Source: Dehalococcoidia bacterium
Lineage (GTDB): Bacteria; Chloroflexota; Dehalococcoidia; UBA2979
Direction of reading: 5' to 3'
NCBI GenBank assembly: GCA_018700215.1
Contig: JABIST010000262.1
Span: forward strand, 1 to 19,665
DNA length: 19,665 nt
The translations under genes were made by a program, and so were the position numbers. Position 1 is the first letter of the stretch. Every line of letters starts with the position of its first letter. This document shows positions 7,143 through 13,868 of this stretch, one piece after another. The notes beneath the pieces are model-generated. The model saw only the letters and a program-made list of their open reading frames with translations. It was not told the origin of the DNA and ran no database searches.

Positions 7143-8810
7143 CTACTCCGTCACCATTGATTCCCACAGAATGCCGTCCCACTGGATGCCGTCCCACTGG
7201 ATGCCATCCCACAGAATGCCGTCCCACGTGATGCCATCCCAGCTGATGCCGTCCCACGTGATGCCATCCCAGCTGATGCCATCCCATGAGATGCCGTCCC
7301 AGCTGATGCCATCCCAGGTGATACCGTCCCAGGTGATGCCATCCCAGCTGATGCCGTCCCAGGTGATGCCGTCGAGCGACAACGACCGCGGAGTGTCAAG
7401 AATCGTCCCCGTCTCCGGGTCAATCCACAGGCTCGGCTCAATGCCCTCGTTCGCTTCGCCGGCGTCGCCGCCAAGCACCGCGTCCACTGCATCAACACGC
7501 GGCGCGTCAGACCAGGCCAGCGCATCCGCGCCCGCCACCAGTCGTGCCTTCACCTCGTTCGGTGTCAGCTCCGGGTGGGCATCCAGCATCAGCGCAACAA
7601 CACCACTCACCACCGGCGCCGCCGCTGAAGTTCCGCCCATGCGGAAGTAGTGATCGCCAATCCGGTTATCCGGGTACAGCGCAAGCAGCTCAGCCCGCTC
7701 ACCGCCAACAGTCGCAACCAACCGTGACCCAGGGGCCAGCACGTCGGGCTTCGCGAACCCCTCGTGCGTCACACCCCGGCTAGACCACGTCGGAAGCAAA
7801 TCATCACTCGTCTGCACCGTGCCAAGATCACTCAGGGCGCCCACAGTAATCACGAACGGATCGTTCGCCGGCGCACGGTCCACAGACAGCGCATCCGTGC
7901 CGTAGTTACCCGCGGCAACCACAACCACGATGTCCGAGAACCACACCGCCTCCACCGCTGCATTCAGCGGGCTCAGCAGATAGTTCTCCGGCACGCTCGA
8001 CGTCAGCGACAGGTTCACAACTCGAATGTTGTACTTCGCGCTGTGGTCAACAACCCACTCAAGGCCCTCAACCACGTCACCAAGGTTCGCGCCGGTGGCG
8101 TCGCCCACCTTCACCGCAATGATGTCCGCGTCAGGTGCAACGCCCGTGTACTCGCCGTCGCTGTCGGCGCCATCGCCGGCCGCAACACCAGCCACGTGCG
8201 TCCCGTGACCGTAGTTATCCTGCTGAGGACCAACCACTGAGACACGCGCAGCCACGCGCCCTCGGAAATCGGCCGTCCCGGAGAAACTCAGGCCCGTGTC
8301 AAGAATCGCGATGCCCACGCCGCTGCCGTCATACCCGGCAGCCCACACGTCATCCGCGCCCACAACCTCGGGGAACACAGACGAAGCCCACTCAGAGCCT
8401 CCCGCTGCGTCATCCTCGTCCGCGTCCTGGTGCCCGCCATCCGTCGTCGCGATCGGCGCGTTCAGGCTGACCCGCACCACCCACTCCGAAGCGCCAAGCT
8501 GCAACAGAGCGCCCTTCGGCACCGTCGCCTCCAGCGCTGGAATCAGGTGGAACTCGCGCGACACCGTACCGCCCAGGCGAGTCACCTCGCTGGCTGCGGC
8601 ATCAATGTCGCCGTTTGTTTGAATAATCACCGGCACCACGTCATCGGCATACGTGAGCGCCGCTGAATGCACGCTAGCTCCGGCCACGCCGGCTACTACC
8701 GCAGGTGATTCGCCACCTGACCGCACACCCTGACCCACTGCAATCGCTGGAATCAGCGATAACAGGGCCACGGCGACCATCAGGCGCGTCATCAAATGAC
8801 TCTGTGTCAT
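7143..8810 (-). CDS. Secreted S8 subtilisin-like protease with C-terminal WDGI repeats
   Basis: A 555-residue subtilase. Residues 1-27 look like a signal peptide with an A-x-A-V-G-Q end. About 55-120 resembles an inhibitor_I9-type propeptide (PVIIQTNGDIDAAASEV). The catalytic triad is D171 (AILDTG), H202 (GHGTHVAG) and S395 (GGTSAAAP), with oxyanion N302 (VVAAGN). An acidic linker (124-138) lies before the catalytic domain. Residues 479-548 are fourteen tandem 5-residue units, then the chain ends with W-E-S-M-V-T-E. No sortase, PEP-CTERM or TM anchor follows, so the repeat may itself hold the protease at the surface or bind a partner. ATG at 8810 has GGGGGAGGAG seven bases upstream. A cyclic-di-GMP-I riboswitch lies in its leader. 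Confidence 0.96.
   Translation of the reverse strand: MTQSHLMTRLMVAVALLSLIPAIAVGQGVRSGGESPAVVAGVAGASVHSAALTYADDVVPVIIQTNGDIDAAASEVTRLGGTVSREFHLIPALEATVPKGALLQLGASEWVVRVSLNAPIATTDGGHQDADEDDAAGGSEWASSVFPEVVGADDVWAAGYDGSGVGIAILDTGLSFSGTADFRGRVAARVSVVGPQQDNYGHGTHVAGVAAGDGADSDGEYTGVAPDADIIAVKVGDATGANLGDVVEGLEWVVDHSAKYNIRVVNLSLTSSVPENYLLSPLNAAVEAVWFSDIVVVVAAGNYGTDALSVDRAPANDPFVITVGALSDLGTVQTSDDLLPTWSSRGVTHEGFAKPDVLAPGSRLVATVGGERAELLALYPDNRIGDHYFRMGGTSAAAPVVSGVVALMLDAHPELTPNEVKARLVAGADALAWSDAPRVDAVDAVLGGDAGEANEGIEPSLWIDPETGTILDTPRSLSLDGITWDGISWDGITWDGITWDGISWDGISWDGISWDGITWDGISWDGITWDGILWDGIQWDGIQWDGILWESMVTE
7167..7376 (-). repeat. 15-bp in-frame tandem repeat (14 units, XDGIX)
   Basis: Fourteen contiguous 15-base units encode one LDGIT and thirteen WDGI-x units, where x is T, S, L or Q. 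The bases W-D-G-I are nearly invariant; Asp codons GAT and GAC alternate through much of the array (several GAT/GAC pairs), suggesting growth by 30-bp as well as 15-bp duplications. The last four units use L, Q, Q, L at the variable position, unlike the T/S of the others. Because 15 is divisible by three, copy-number change keeps the reading frame. The array also leaves other frames open, giving spurious ORFs on both strands. Confidence 0.97.
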
Positions 8811-8879
8811 ATCTCTGCTCCTCCCCCAACCAATCGGTTGGGCTGCGGAACGCGGCCGTCATCCTTGACGGTTTCGCGT
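8811..8879 (-). promoter_or_regulatory. Riboswitch expression platform and protease ribosome binding site
   Basis: Between the aptamer and the protease ATG the minus strand can fold two hairpins. The first pairs ACGCG/CGCGT and CCGTC/GACGG (8850-8879). The second is a 7-bp stem, CCCAACC and GGTTGGG with a 4-base loop (8825-8842), directly abutting and sharing a base with the Shine-Dalgarno sequence GGGGGAGGAG (8818-8827). Neither is followed by a T tract, so control is more likely at translation than by termination. GGGAGGAG of the Shine-Dalgarno (8818-8825) is perfectly complementary to CTCCTCCC (8959-8966) in the 5' part of the aptamer, giving a possible switch. The folding is inferred by eye. 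Confidence 0.55.
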
Positions 8880-8881
8880 CT

Positions 8882-8969
8882 GTCCTCCTTCGGTAGTCCG
8901 GCTACCCACTGGGGGCCCGTGACTTTGCGTCACTCGATCGCTCGAGTGTTGCCTGTTCGGGAGGAGGAC
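8882..8969 (-). promoter_or_regulatory. Cyclic-di-GMP-I riboswitch aptamer (GEMM-I)
   Basis: On the minus strand all hallmarks of the GEMM-I class occur in order: closing helix GTCCTCC (8969-8963) with GGAGGAC (8888-8882); AGGCAA after it; hairpin CACTCGA-GCGA-TCGAGTG (8948-8931) capped by a GNRA tetraloop; the highly conserved ACGCAAAG (8930-8923); a short variable stem; and the second hairpin GGTAG-CCGGA-CTACC (8906-8892), followed by CGAA. In known members the ligand sits at the junction of the two parallel helices and the GNRA loop docks on the other helix. The 88-base length agrees with the class. It lies 72 bases upstream of the S8 protease start, in the correct orientation. The sign of control (on or off) cannot be read directly. 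Confidence 0.92.
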
Positions 8970-9146
8970 TGCGACCTCGAAATACACATCTGCCTCGGCT
9001 TCATGCCGGCCAGAATCCAACGAGCAGTCGAAGCCGCAGCTGCGACCTCCAACTCTCGTTCTCATTAAGCGTCGGTAGTGGACCCTCGGACTTAAGGGTT
9101 TCTCCCAATACTGAAGTCACTCGTCGGTGAATTCCCCGAAATAGCA
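8970..9146 (-). other. Intergenic leader/promoter region upstream of riboswitch
   Basis: No convincing gene lies here; short open frames on both strands lack ribosome binding sites and recognisable protein features. The promoter of the riboswitch transcript should be in this stretch, but no strong -35/-10 pair stands out. A 10-base direct repeat, CTGCGACCTC on the plus strand, occurs at 8969-8978 and 9040-9049, the first copy touching the aptamer's outer edge. A weak dyad, ACCCT-N8-AGGGT, lies near 9082-9099. Confidence 0.4.
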
Positions 9147-9172
9147 GAAACCCCCTTATTACCGGGGGTTTC
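9147..9172 (-). terminator. Intrinsic terminator after htpX
   Basis: A 9-bp stem, GAAACCCCC (9147-9155) and GGGGGTTTC (9164-9172), with an 8-base loop, lies about 50 bases beyond the htpX stop. On the minus strand it is followed by a weak T-containing stretch (TGCTATTTCG). It would isolate htpX transcription from the riboswitch transcript downstream. Confidence 0.7.
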
Positions 9173-9224
9173 TCGCTCTCAGTCCGCAAACATCGGACTC
9201 AATCACGTCATTCGTGATATTTCA

Positions 9225-10040
9225 CTAGTAGTCAGTCATCGCCTCAAGCCGTCGAATCCGCTCCTCTGTCGAAGGATGCGTCGAAAACAGCGCCGAGGTC
9301 TTCAGCCCCCCAAACGGACTCGCGATGTACAGATGCGCCGTCGCCTCCGGCACCTGCCGAGGTGCCATCTGCACCCCCCGATCAATCTTCGCCAGCGCCG
9401 ATGCCAGCGCCATCGGATCGCCCACAAACCGCGCTCCATCATGATCCGCCTCGAACTCACGAGAGCGACTCACCGCCGCCTGGATCACCCCTGCCGCCAT
9501 CGGCGCCACCAGCATCACAACCAGCGACGCGATCATGTTTCGGCGTCCACCGAAGAACAACGCCATGAACGAAATCATCGAAATCGCGCTCGCAATCGTC
9601 GCAACAATCGACGAAGTCAGAATGTCCCGATTACTCACGTGCGCCAGCTCGTGCCCCAGCACAGCGCGCAACTCCCGCTCGGACAGCATCTGCCGAATCC
9701 CCGTCGTCACCGCCACCGCCGCGTGCTTCGGATTCCGTCCCGTCGCAAACGCGTTCGGCTGCGGCGTATCCATCACATACACCCGCGGCATCGGCATCCC
9801 TGCGCGTGTCGCCACCTCTTCCACCACGTTGAACAACCGAGGGTCCTGCTGCCGCTCAATCTCCACCGCATGCGAAGACCGCAACACCACATCCGCCGAG
9901 AACCAGTACGAACCAAAGTTCATCGCCGCGGCAATACCGGTGGCAATAATCACGCCACCCATCCCGCCCACAACACCGCCGGCGGCGATCAGCAGCCCGC
10001 TCATCGCAGCCAGCAGCACCGCCGTACGCAAGTTATTCAT
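9225..10040 (-). CDS. htpX: HtpX-type M48 membrane zinc metalloprotease
   Basis: A 271-residue integral-membrane protease. Two N-terminal hydrophobic segments (about 5-25 and 28-45) are followed by the cytoplasmic zinc site H130-E131-L-A-H134 (LGHELAHVSNRD), two further hydrophobic segments (about 143-165 and 169-190), and the third zinc ligand E195 in S-R-S-R-E-F-E-A-D. PNAFATGRNP (95-104) and the C-terminal STHPSTEERIRRLEAM are family signatures. HtpX removes damaged or misfolded membrane proteins, usually with FtsH, and is often stress-induced. ATG at 10040 has GAGGAG four to five bases upstream. A TAAAAT box on the minus strand near 10097-10092 could be its -10; no good -35 accompanies it. 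An intact TTAGCACTC half of a CIRCE element overlaps that box. Confidence 0.95.
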   Translation of the reverse strand: MNNLRTAVLLAAMSGLLIAAGGVVGGMGGVIIATGIAAAMNFGSYWFSADVVLRSSHAVEIERQQDPRLFNVVEEVATRAGMPMPRVYVMDTPQPNAFATGRNPKHAAVAVTTGIRQMLSERELRAVLGHELAHVSNRDILTSSIVATIASAISMISFMALFFGGRRNMIASLVVMLVAPMAAGVIQAAVSRSREFEADHDGARFVGDPMALASALAKIDRGVQMAPRQVPEATAHLYIASPFGGLKTSALFSTHPSTEERIRRLEAMTDY

Positions 10041-10070
10041 CAGACTCCTCAGTCAAAGTGGTGAGCATCG

Positions 10071-10116
10071 TCGACCTGTGTCGACCTTTCTATTTTAGCA
10101 CTCCCGCTACCGTGCT
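10071..10116. promoter_or_regulatory. Candidate regulatory region of htpX
   Basis: Two elements lie close together upstream of htpX. At 10071-10090 the 10-base word TCGACCTGTG is followed directly by TCGACCTTTC, so the core TCGACCT repeats with one helical turn of spacing. At 10095-10103 is TTAGCACTC, a perfect half of the HrcA (CIRCE) operator; the other half is reduced to GTGCT (10112-10116) and is three bases too close. A TAAAAT -10-like box on the minus strand overlaps the half-site. Confidence 0.3.
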
Positions 10117-10179
10117 CGGCTCACATCCACCGCCCGCACCGCGCCCGTTCGCCGCGGTCCCTCGGCCCCAATCTCGCGT

Positions 10180-10902
10180 CTACGCGGTCCGATACGCCGG
10201 ATCCACCTCCCCCGGTGACCGCCCGGTGAAGTGCGTCACCGCGGCTCCGGGGACTAGATCCCACTCCGCGGGAACACGCGGCGCCGTCCCAACAACAGGC
10301 GGAGTCCATCCCAGCCAGCTCTCGTCGAACGGAGCGCTCCCACTCTCAATTCGAGAAATCACCCACATCGCCTCGGACCGAATCCGCTCCCGTTCCTCGT
10401 CCGTGAACACACCCAGTCGCGTCAGCTTGTCCAGCTCCGCATCATCCTTCAGCGTCCACCGCCGGTCCGGCTCCACGATCAAATCCAACGCCAGATCCGT
10501 CGTGTCGAACCCAATCCGAGTCCGCTCCCACGTAGCTTCCATGTTCACGTACCAGCCCAGAAACCGACGCTCCTCAGCCGCCGACCAGTGCAACCACACC
10601 GAATGCCGCGACCCCGGGTTCTTCAGCCGCAGCTTCTCCCCTCGACGAAACGCCAACGACGGGTGCTCCCCGTGCACCAACGGCGACACCTCCCGCCCTC
10701 GATCCCGAAGATCCGCCACCGCGATCTCCGTTCCCACCGGCATGTACAGCGCCACCAGATCAGGGCCGTCTTCCACCACCACATACGGCCAGCCCTGCAG
10801 CAACCCAGCACGATGTGGGTTCGCCGCGTCGCCAGTGTCGTAATGCCCGGTCAAGCGCAGCACAACAGTCGAGTCGGAATCGAAGAAGCCCGTCTCAGCC
10901 AC
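10180..10902 (-). CDS. DUF402 (FomD-like) hydrolase family protein
   Basis: A 240-residue soluble protein. The central block W117-Y-V-N-M-E, then R-T-R-I-G-F-D-T-T-D and L-D-L-I-V-E-P-D-R-R-W (about 117-149), followed by L-K-D-D-A-E-L, is the DUF402 signature. Characterised members include FomD, which hydrolyses CMP esters in fosfomycin biosynthesis, and related nucleoside phosphatases; the aspartates and glutamates in this block are the expected metal ligands. The substrate of this one is unknown and no antibiotic genes surround it. The start is GTG at 10902, preceded by a G-rich but weak ribosome site. It lies 139 bases upstream of htpX on the same strand. The N-terminal region (V-V-L-R-L-T-G-H-Y) suits the start of the fold. 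Confidence 0.82.
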   Translation of the reverse strand: MAETGFFDSDSTVVLRLTGHYDTGDAANPHRAGLLQGWPYVVVEDGPDLVALYMPVGTEIAVADLRDRGREVSPLVHGEHPSLAFRRGEKLRLKNPGSRHSVWLHWSAAEERRFLGWYVNMEATWERTRIGFDTTDLALDLIVEPDRRWTLKDDAELDKLTRLGVFTDEERERIRSEAMWVISRIESGSAPFDESWLGWTPPVVGTAPRVPAEWDLVPGAAVTHFTGRSPGEVDPAYRTA

Positions 10903-11006
10903 ACCGCCCCCTGATCAGCACAACCCGTCGGTCGCAACGTCACTCAGGTCCCGGGCACAGGCTCCAGGCCGTCCACCGCCATCCTAACGCAGCCCAAACA
11001 CAAACA

Positions 11007-11038
11007 AAGAGCCCGCCCCCTAGCGGGGACGGGCTCTT
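11007..11038 (-). terminator. Intrinsic terminator of acyl-CoA dehydrogenase operon
   Basis: Stem AAGAGCCCG (11007-11015) and CGGGCTCTT (11030-11038) extended by CCCC/GGGG around a TAGC loop, with one C/A mismatch. On the minus strand it is followed by a T-rich tract (TTTGTTTGTGTTTG), so it is a good rho-independent terminator about 30 bases after the dehydrogenase stop. Confidence 0.88.
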
Positions 11039-11068
11039 GAAAGCTCTCTGAGCTACGCGGTCAGCGAA

Positions 11069-12184
11069 TTAGATACCCAGCTGCTGCGCAACCAGCTCGC
11101 GGTGGTAGTCGGCGTCGCCGAATGCCAGCTCCGCACGCTTCTGGCGGCGGAAGTACAGCTGAATCTTGTAGTCCTTCGTGAAACCAATACCGCCGTGGAT
11201 CTGCTGCCCGTGGGCAACCACACGACGCGTCGCTTCGGAGCACCACGCCTTCGCCATGTTCACGGCCATCTGCGTCTCATCCGCCGGCTGGTCAGTCGCC
11301 AGCGACCACGCAGCCTTGTACATGATGAAGCGCGAGCCATCCACGTCCGTCACCATGTCGGCACACTTGTGCTGAATCGCCTGGAACGAACCGATCGGGC
11401 GACCGAACTGCACGCGCTCCTTGGCGTAGTCAACGGAAATCTCGAAGTCCATCTGCGACAGACCCACCAGGTAGGCGCACTCCGCAACCGTGTACTTGTT
11501 CAGTACCGGCTGCAGCGCGGCCCAGCCGCCGCCGTCCGTGCCCAGAAGCTGACCGGTCGCACCGTTCAGCTTCACCTCGGCCTGCTTGTCGCGAGCAATC
11601 GTCTGAAGCTGAGTCACCTCAACGCCAGCCTGGTCCGTCGCCACAATGCCCAGCGTCACGCCGTTCGAGGAACGACCCGCCACCACCATGTAGTCGGCCA
11701 CGTTCGCGTCAGCCACAAACAGCTTGGTGCCGTTGAACGTCACCTCATCGCCGCTCACCGTCGCCTCGCACTGCACGCCTTCTTCATCGAAGCGTGCGGA
11801 CGGCTCGGTCAGCGCCAGCGTGAAAATCACGTCGCCGCTGGCAATCTTCGGCAAGAACTCCGCCTGCTGCGCGTCGGAGCCAATCTCCATCAGCGGCACC
11901 GCGCCACCAAGCACCGTCGACATGAACGGGCCGGGAACCAGCGCTCGGCCGAATTCCTCCAGCAAAACGCACAGGTCGAGGAAGTCCATCCCCGCTCCGC
12001 CGTTCGCTTCCGGAACCAGCAGACCCTGCCAGCCCTGCTCCGCCATCTGCTGCCACAGCGCCGGGCTGTAACCAGCCTCGTCCTCTTCCATGTCACGAAC
12101 GAGCTGCTCAGGGCACTCATTCTCCAGGAAGTCGCGGGCGCCGTTCTTCAGCAGCTCCTGCATCTCACTCAGGCCAAGGTCCAC
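11069..12184 (-). CDS. Acyl-CoA dehydrogenase, probable non-catalytic partner subunit
   Basis: A 371-residue acyl-CoA dehydrogenase fold: N-terminal helical domain (1-120), middle beta domain (FTLALTEPSA, about 121-130, then the T-V-S-G-D-E-V-T-F-N-G-T-K stretch) and C-terminal helical domain (G-R-P-I-G-S-F-Q-A-I-Q-H, then Q-I-H-G-G-I-G-F-T). The catalytic Glu is not evident at either known place: the MCAD-type position near the C-terminus reads A-F-G-D-A, and the IVD/LCAD-type position reads L-N-K-Y. This resembles the FadE28-type subunits that pair with a catalytic partner in alpha2beta2 enzymes such as the mycobacterial steroid-side-chain dehydrogenases. Its upstream neighbour has the Glu. 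The start is GTG at 12184 with AAGGAG seven bases upstream. Substrate unknown. Confidence 0.9.
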   Translation of the reverse strand: MDLGLSEMQELLKNGARDFLENECPEQLVRDMEEDEAGYSPALWQQMAEQGWQGLLVPEANGGAGMDFLDLCVLLEEFGRALVPGPFMSTVLGGAVPLMEIGSDAQQAEFLPKIASGDVIFTLALTEPSARFDEEGVQCEATVSGDEVTFNGTKLFVADANVADYMVVAGRSSNGVTLGIVATDQAGVEVTQLQTIARDKQAEVKLNGATGQLLGTDGGGWAALQPVLNKYTVAECAYLVGLSQMDFEISVDYAKERVQFGRPIGSFQAIQHKCADMVTDVDGSRFIMYKAAWSLATDQPADETQMAVNMAKAWCSEATRRVVAHGQQIHGGIGFTKDYKIQLYFRRQKRAELAFGDADYHRELVAQQLGI

Positions 12185-12252
12185 GTTAGTACTCCTTCAA
12201 ATGCGTGCCCGCTCCTGCTGAGTCGGGACGCGACGCTCTATATACACGAGCC

Positions 12253-12270
12253 GCGTGCAAAATTGCACGC
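12253..12270. promoter_or_regulatory. Palindrome between the two dehydrogenase genes
   Basis: A perfect dyad, GCGTGCAA-AA-TTGCACGC, lies just after the stop of the upstream dehydrogenase gene. There is no T tract after it on the minus strand, so it is a poor terminator. A TATATA word follows about 10 bases downstream on the minus strand (near 12241), so it may be an operator at an internal promoter, or an mRNA-stabilising or processing hairpin that tunes the two genes separately. Confidence 0.45.
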
Positions 12271-12277
12271 CACCCAC

Positions 12278-13495
12278 CTACCCGCGAGGCAGCCCCAGGC
12301 CACGAGTCGCGATCACATTGCGCTGAATCTCGGACGAACCCGAGAAAATCGTGTGCGGTACCGAACCCACGTAGTCACGTGTGAACGAAGCCTTCATCGG
12401 CGAGTACTCGCTGTCTTCTTCCCACACGTTCGCGTACAGACCGAACACCTTCGTGCCCGTCCGCGCCAACCGCTGGTGAATCTCCGAACCAAACATCTTG
12501 TTCACCGATGCCTCGTAGTTCGGCACCAGCCCCGAGTTCTGCATCGAAACAATGCGGAACGCGAAGTTGAACAACACGCCAATCTCCAGATACCGCTCAG
12601 CCACTTCCTGGCGCAGCGCCTTGAAGTCCTGACGCACGAACCGGTTGCCTTCGCCCTTACCGAAGTCCAGCAACTCGCCCATGCTTCGCTCGTACGAAAT
12701 CGCGCCAGAGATGCCTGACCGCTCAAAGTCCAGCAGCGTCATCCCCACGTACCAGCCGCGGTTCTCTTCACCAACAATATTCGCCGCCGGAACCCGCACG
12801 TCCTCAAAGAACGTCTCGTTGAACGGGTGGTTCCAGCCCATGTCCTCAATCGGCCGAACAGTAATGCCCGGCGTCTTGATGTCCATCACAATGAAGCTAA
12901 TGCCGCGGTGCTTCGGCGCATCCGGCTCAGTCCGCACCAGTGCGAACAGCCAGTCCGCAAACTGCGCGCCTGACGTCCACGTCTTCTGACCGTTGATCAC
13001 AAAGTCATCGCCGTCGCGCACCGCGCGCGTCTGCAGCGATGCCAGGTCCGAACCGGCGCTCGGCTCAGAGTAACCCTGCGCCCACGCCACCTCGCCGGAC
13101 AAGACTCGAGGCAGGTGCTCTGCCTTCTGCTCGTCCGAGCCGTGCACAATCATCGTCGGCCCCAGCAGCGAAACGCCCATGCCACCCACCGGGGGTGCCG
13201 CTGCCTTCGCCATCTCCTGGTTGAAGATGAACTGCTCCATCGTCGAAAGACCGGCGCCGCCGTATTCCTTCGGCCAGTGGGGTGCGATCCACCCGTTCTC
13301 TGCCAGCGCGTCGGCCCACGCCTTCGCATCACCAACCGCTGCCGGGTCGTCGGACTTGCGGTCGGACTGCCAGCCACCGCTGAAGCCCTCTTCGTCCGCA
13401 TTCTCCGCCTGATACCGCTCCGGCAACCGTGTCTGAATAAATCCAGCCACCTCGCCGCGAAACGTCGCCTGCTCTGGGGTATCGTTCCAGTCCAT
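12278..13495 (-). CDS. Acyl-CoA dehydrogenase, probable catalytic subunit
   Basis: A 405-residue acyl-CoA dehydrogenase. Flavin and substrate motifs are clear: AQGYSEPSAGSDLASL (about 139-154), I-N-G-Q-K-T-W-T-S-G (167-176), and the C-terminal S-G-S-S-E-I-Q-R-N. E258 in L-L-D-F-E-R-S-G is at the IVD/LCAD-type position for the catalytic base. FadE29/FadE34-like proteins share this layout. It oxidises an acyl-CoA at the alpha-beta bond and passes electrons to ETF; the substrate could be a fatty acid, sterol side chain or other carboxylate. Start: ATG at 13495 (M-D-W-N-D-T-P-E-Q, typical for the family) with GGAAGG upstream; an open extension to 13615 looks non-coding. First gene of the pair; 93 bases separate it from the partner. 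Confidence 0.93.
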   Translation of the reverse strand: MDWNDTPEQATFRGEVAGFIQTRLPERYQAENADEEGFSGGWQSDRKSDDPAAVGDAKAWADALAENGWIAPHWPKEYGGAGLSTMEQFIFNQEMAKAAAPPVGGMGVSLLGPTMIVHGSDEQKAEHLPRVLSGEVAWAQGYSEPSAGSDLASLQTRAVRDGDDFVINGQKTWTSGAQFADWLFALVRTEPDAPKHRGISFIVMDIKTPGITVRPIEDMGWNHPFNETFFEDVRVPAANIVGEENRGWYVGMTLLDFERSGISGAISYERSMGELLDFGKGEGNRFVRQDFKALRQEVAERYLEIGVLFNFAFRIVSMQNSGLVPNYEASVNKMFGSEIHQRLARTGTKVFGLYANVWEEDSEYSPMKASFTRDYVGSVPHTIFSGSSEIQRNVIATRGLGLPRG

Positions 13496-13659
13496 ATGGT
13501 TGTCCCTTCCAAGCTCACACCCGTTCGGGTCCATGCAACTGCGCAGGTCCCGACGTTGATCTATTGCGGAGGATCGCCTACCGCTGGCCGTCATCATCGC
13601 CAGATCGGCTGACACTCAAACCAACACCCAGGCGCCGCAAAACCCCGGGGCTCGCGCGC

Positions 13660-13688
13660 ATCATCGCGGCAACAGCCCCGCCGGTCAA
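13660..13688 (-). promoter_or_regulatory. Candidate promoter of the dehydrogenase operon
   Basis: Minus-strand TTGACC (13688-13683) and GATGAT (13665-13660), 17 bases apart, match 5 of 6 and 4 of 6 consensus bases. It would give a leader of about 150 bases before the ATG at 13495. The 13496-13868 gap between divergent genes has no supportable gene. Confidence 0.35.
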
Positions 13689-13731
13689 CAACCCAACGTC
13701 CTCTTTTCTCCAGCCGCCCGGGCAAATCCAC

Positions 13732-13761
13732 TTGACCAACTATGCTCTTTCCGAGGATCAT
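13732..13761 (+). promoter_or_regulatory. Candidate promoter of the beta-lactamase-like gene
   Basis: Plus-strand TTGACC (13732-13737) and GATCAT (13756-13761), 18 bases apart, in the same divergent gap. The boxes resemble those of the opposite promoter. The leader would be about 100 bases. Based on consensus match only. Confidence 0.3.
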
Positions 13762-13868
13762 CTTCTCCCGGCCCGGTCGCACCCCAGTACGCCGAGCCCT
13801 AGACGGCCTCCCCCCAGCCGAGCAGTGGCGCACCATCGCCGCCGCTAGCCGTCGCGATCGGAGTACAC

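Noticed and set aside
7167..7376. CRISPR-like tandem repeat
   Set aside because: The units are 15 bases and directly adjacent with no spacers; they encode the protease tail.
7171..7650. Plus-strand open frame starting with MPSHW-type repeats, and two further repeat-rich frames on the minus strand
   Set aside because: They are other-frame readings of the 15-bp repeat, which lacks stops in several frames. The protease frame has the catalytic triad and a ribosome binding site.
8859..9189. Short minus-strand open frames over the riboswitch and its upstream region
   Set aside because: They cover the structured aptamer and the htpX terminator and have no ribosome binding site or protein features.
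11102..12718. A 538-codon plus-strand open frame
   Set aside because: It runs antisense across both acyl-CoA dehydrogenase genes and their intergenic gap, with an Arg/His-rich composition and no recognisable motif.
13564..13848. Open frames in the divergent gap between the dehydrogenase and beta-lactamase-like genes
   Set aside because: No ribosome binding site or domain; Pro/Ser/Arg-rich composition. The upstream extension of the dehydrogenase frame to 13615 is also judged non-coding because M-D-W-N-D-T-P-E-Q is the family start.
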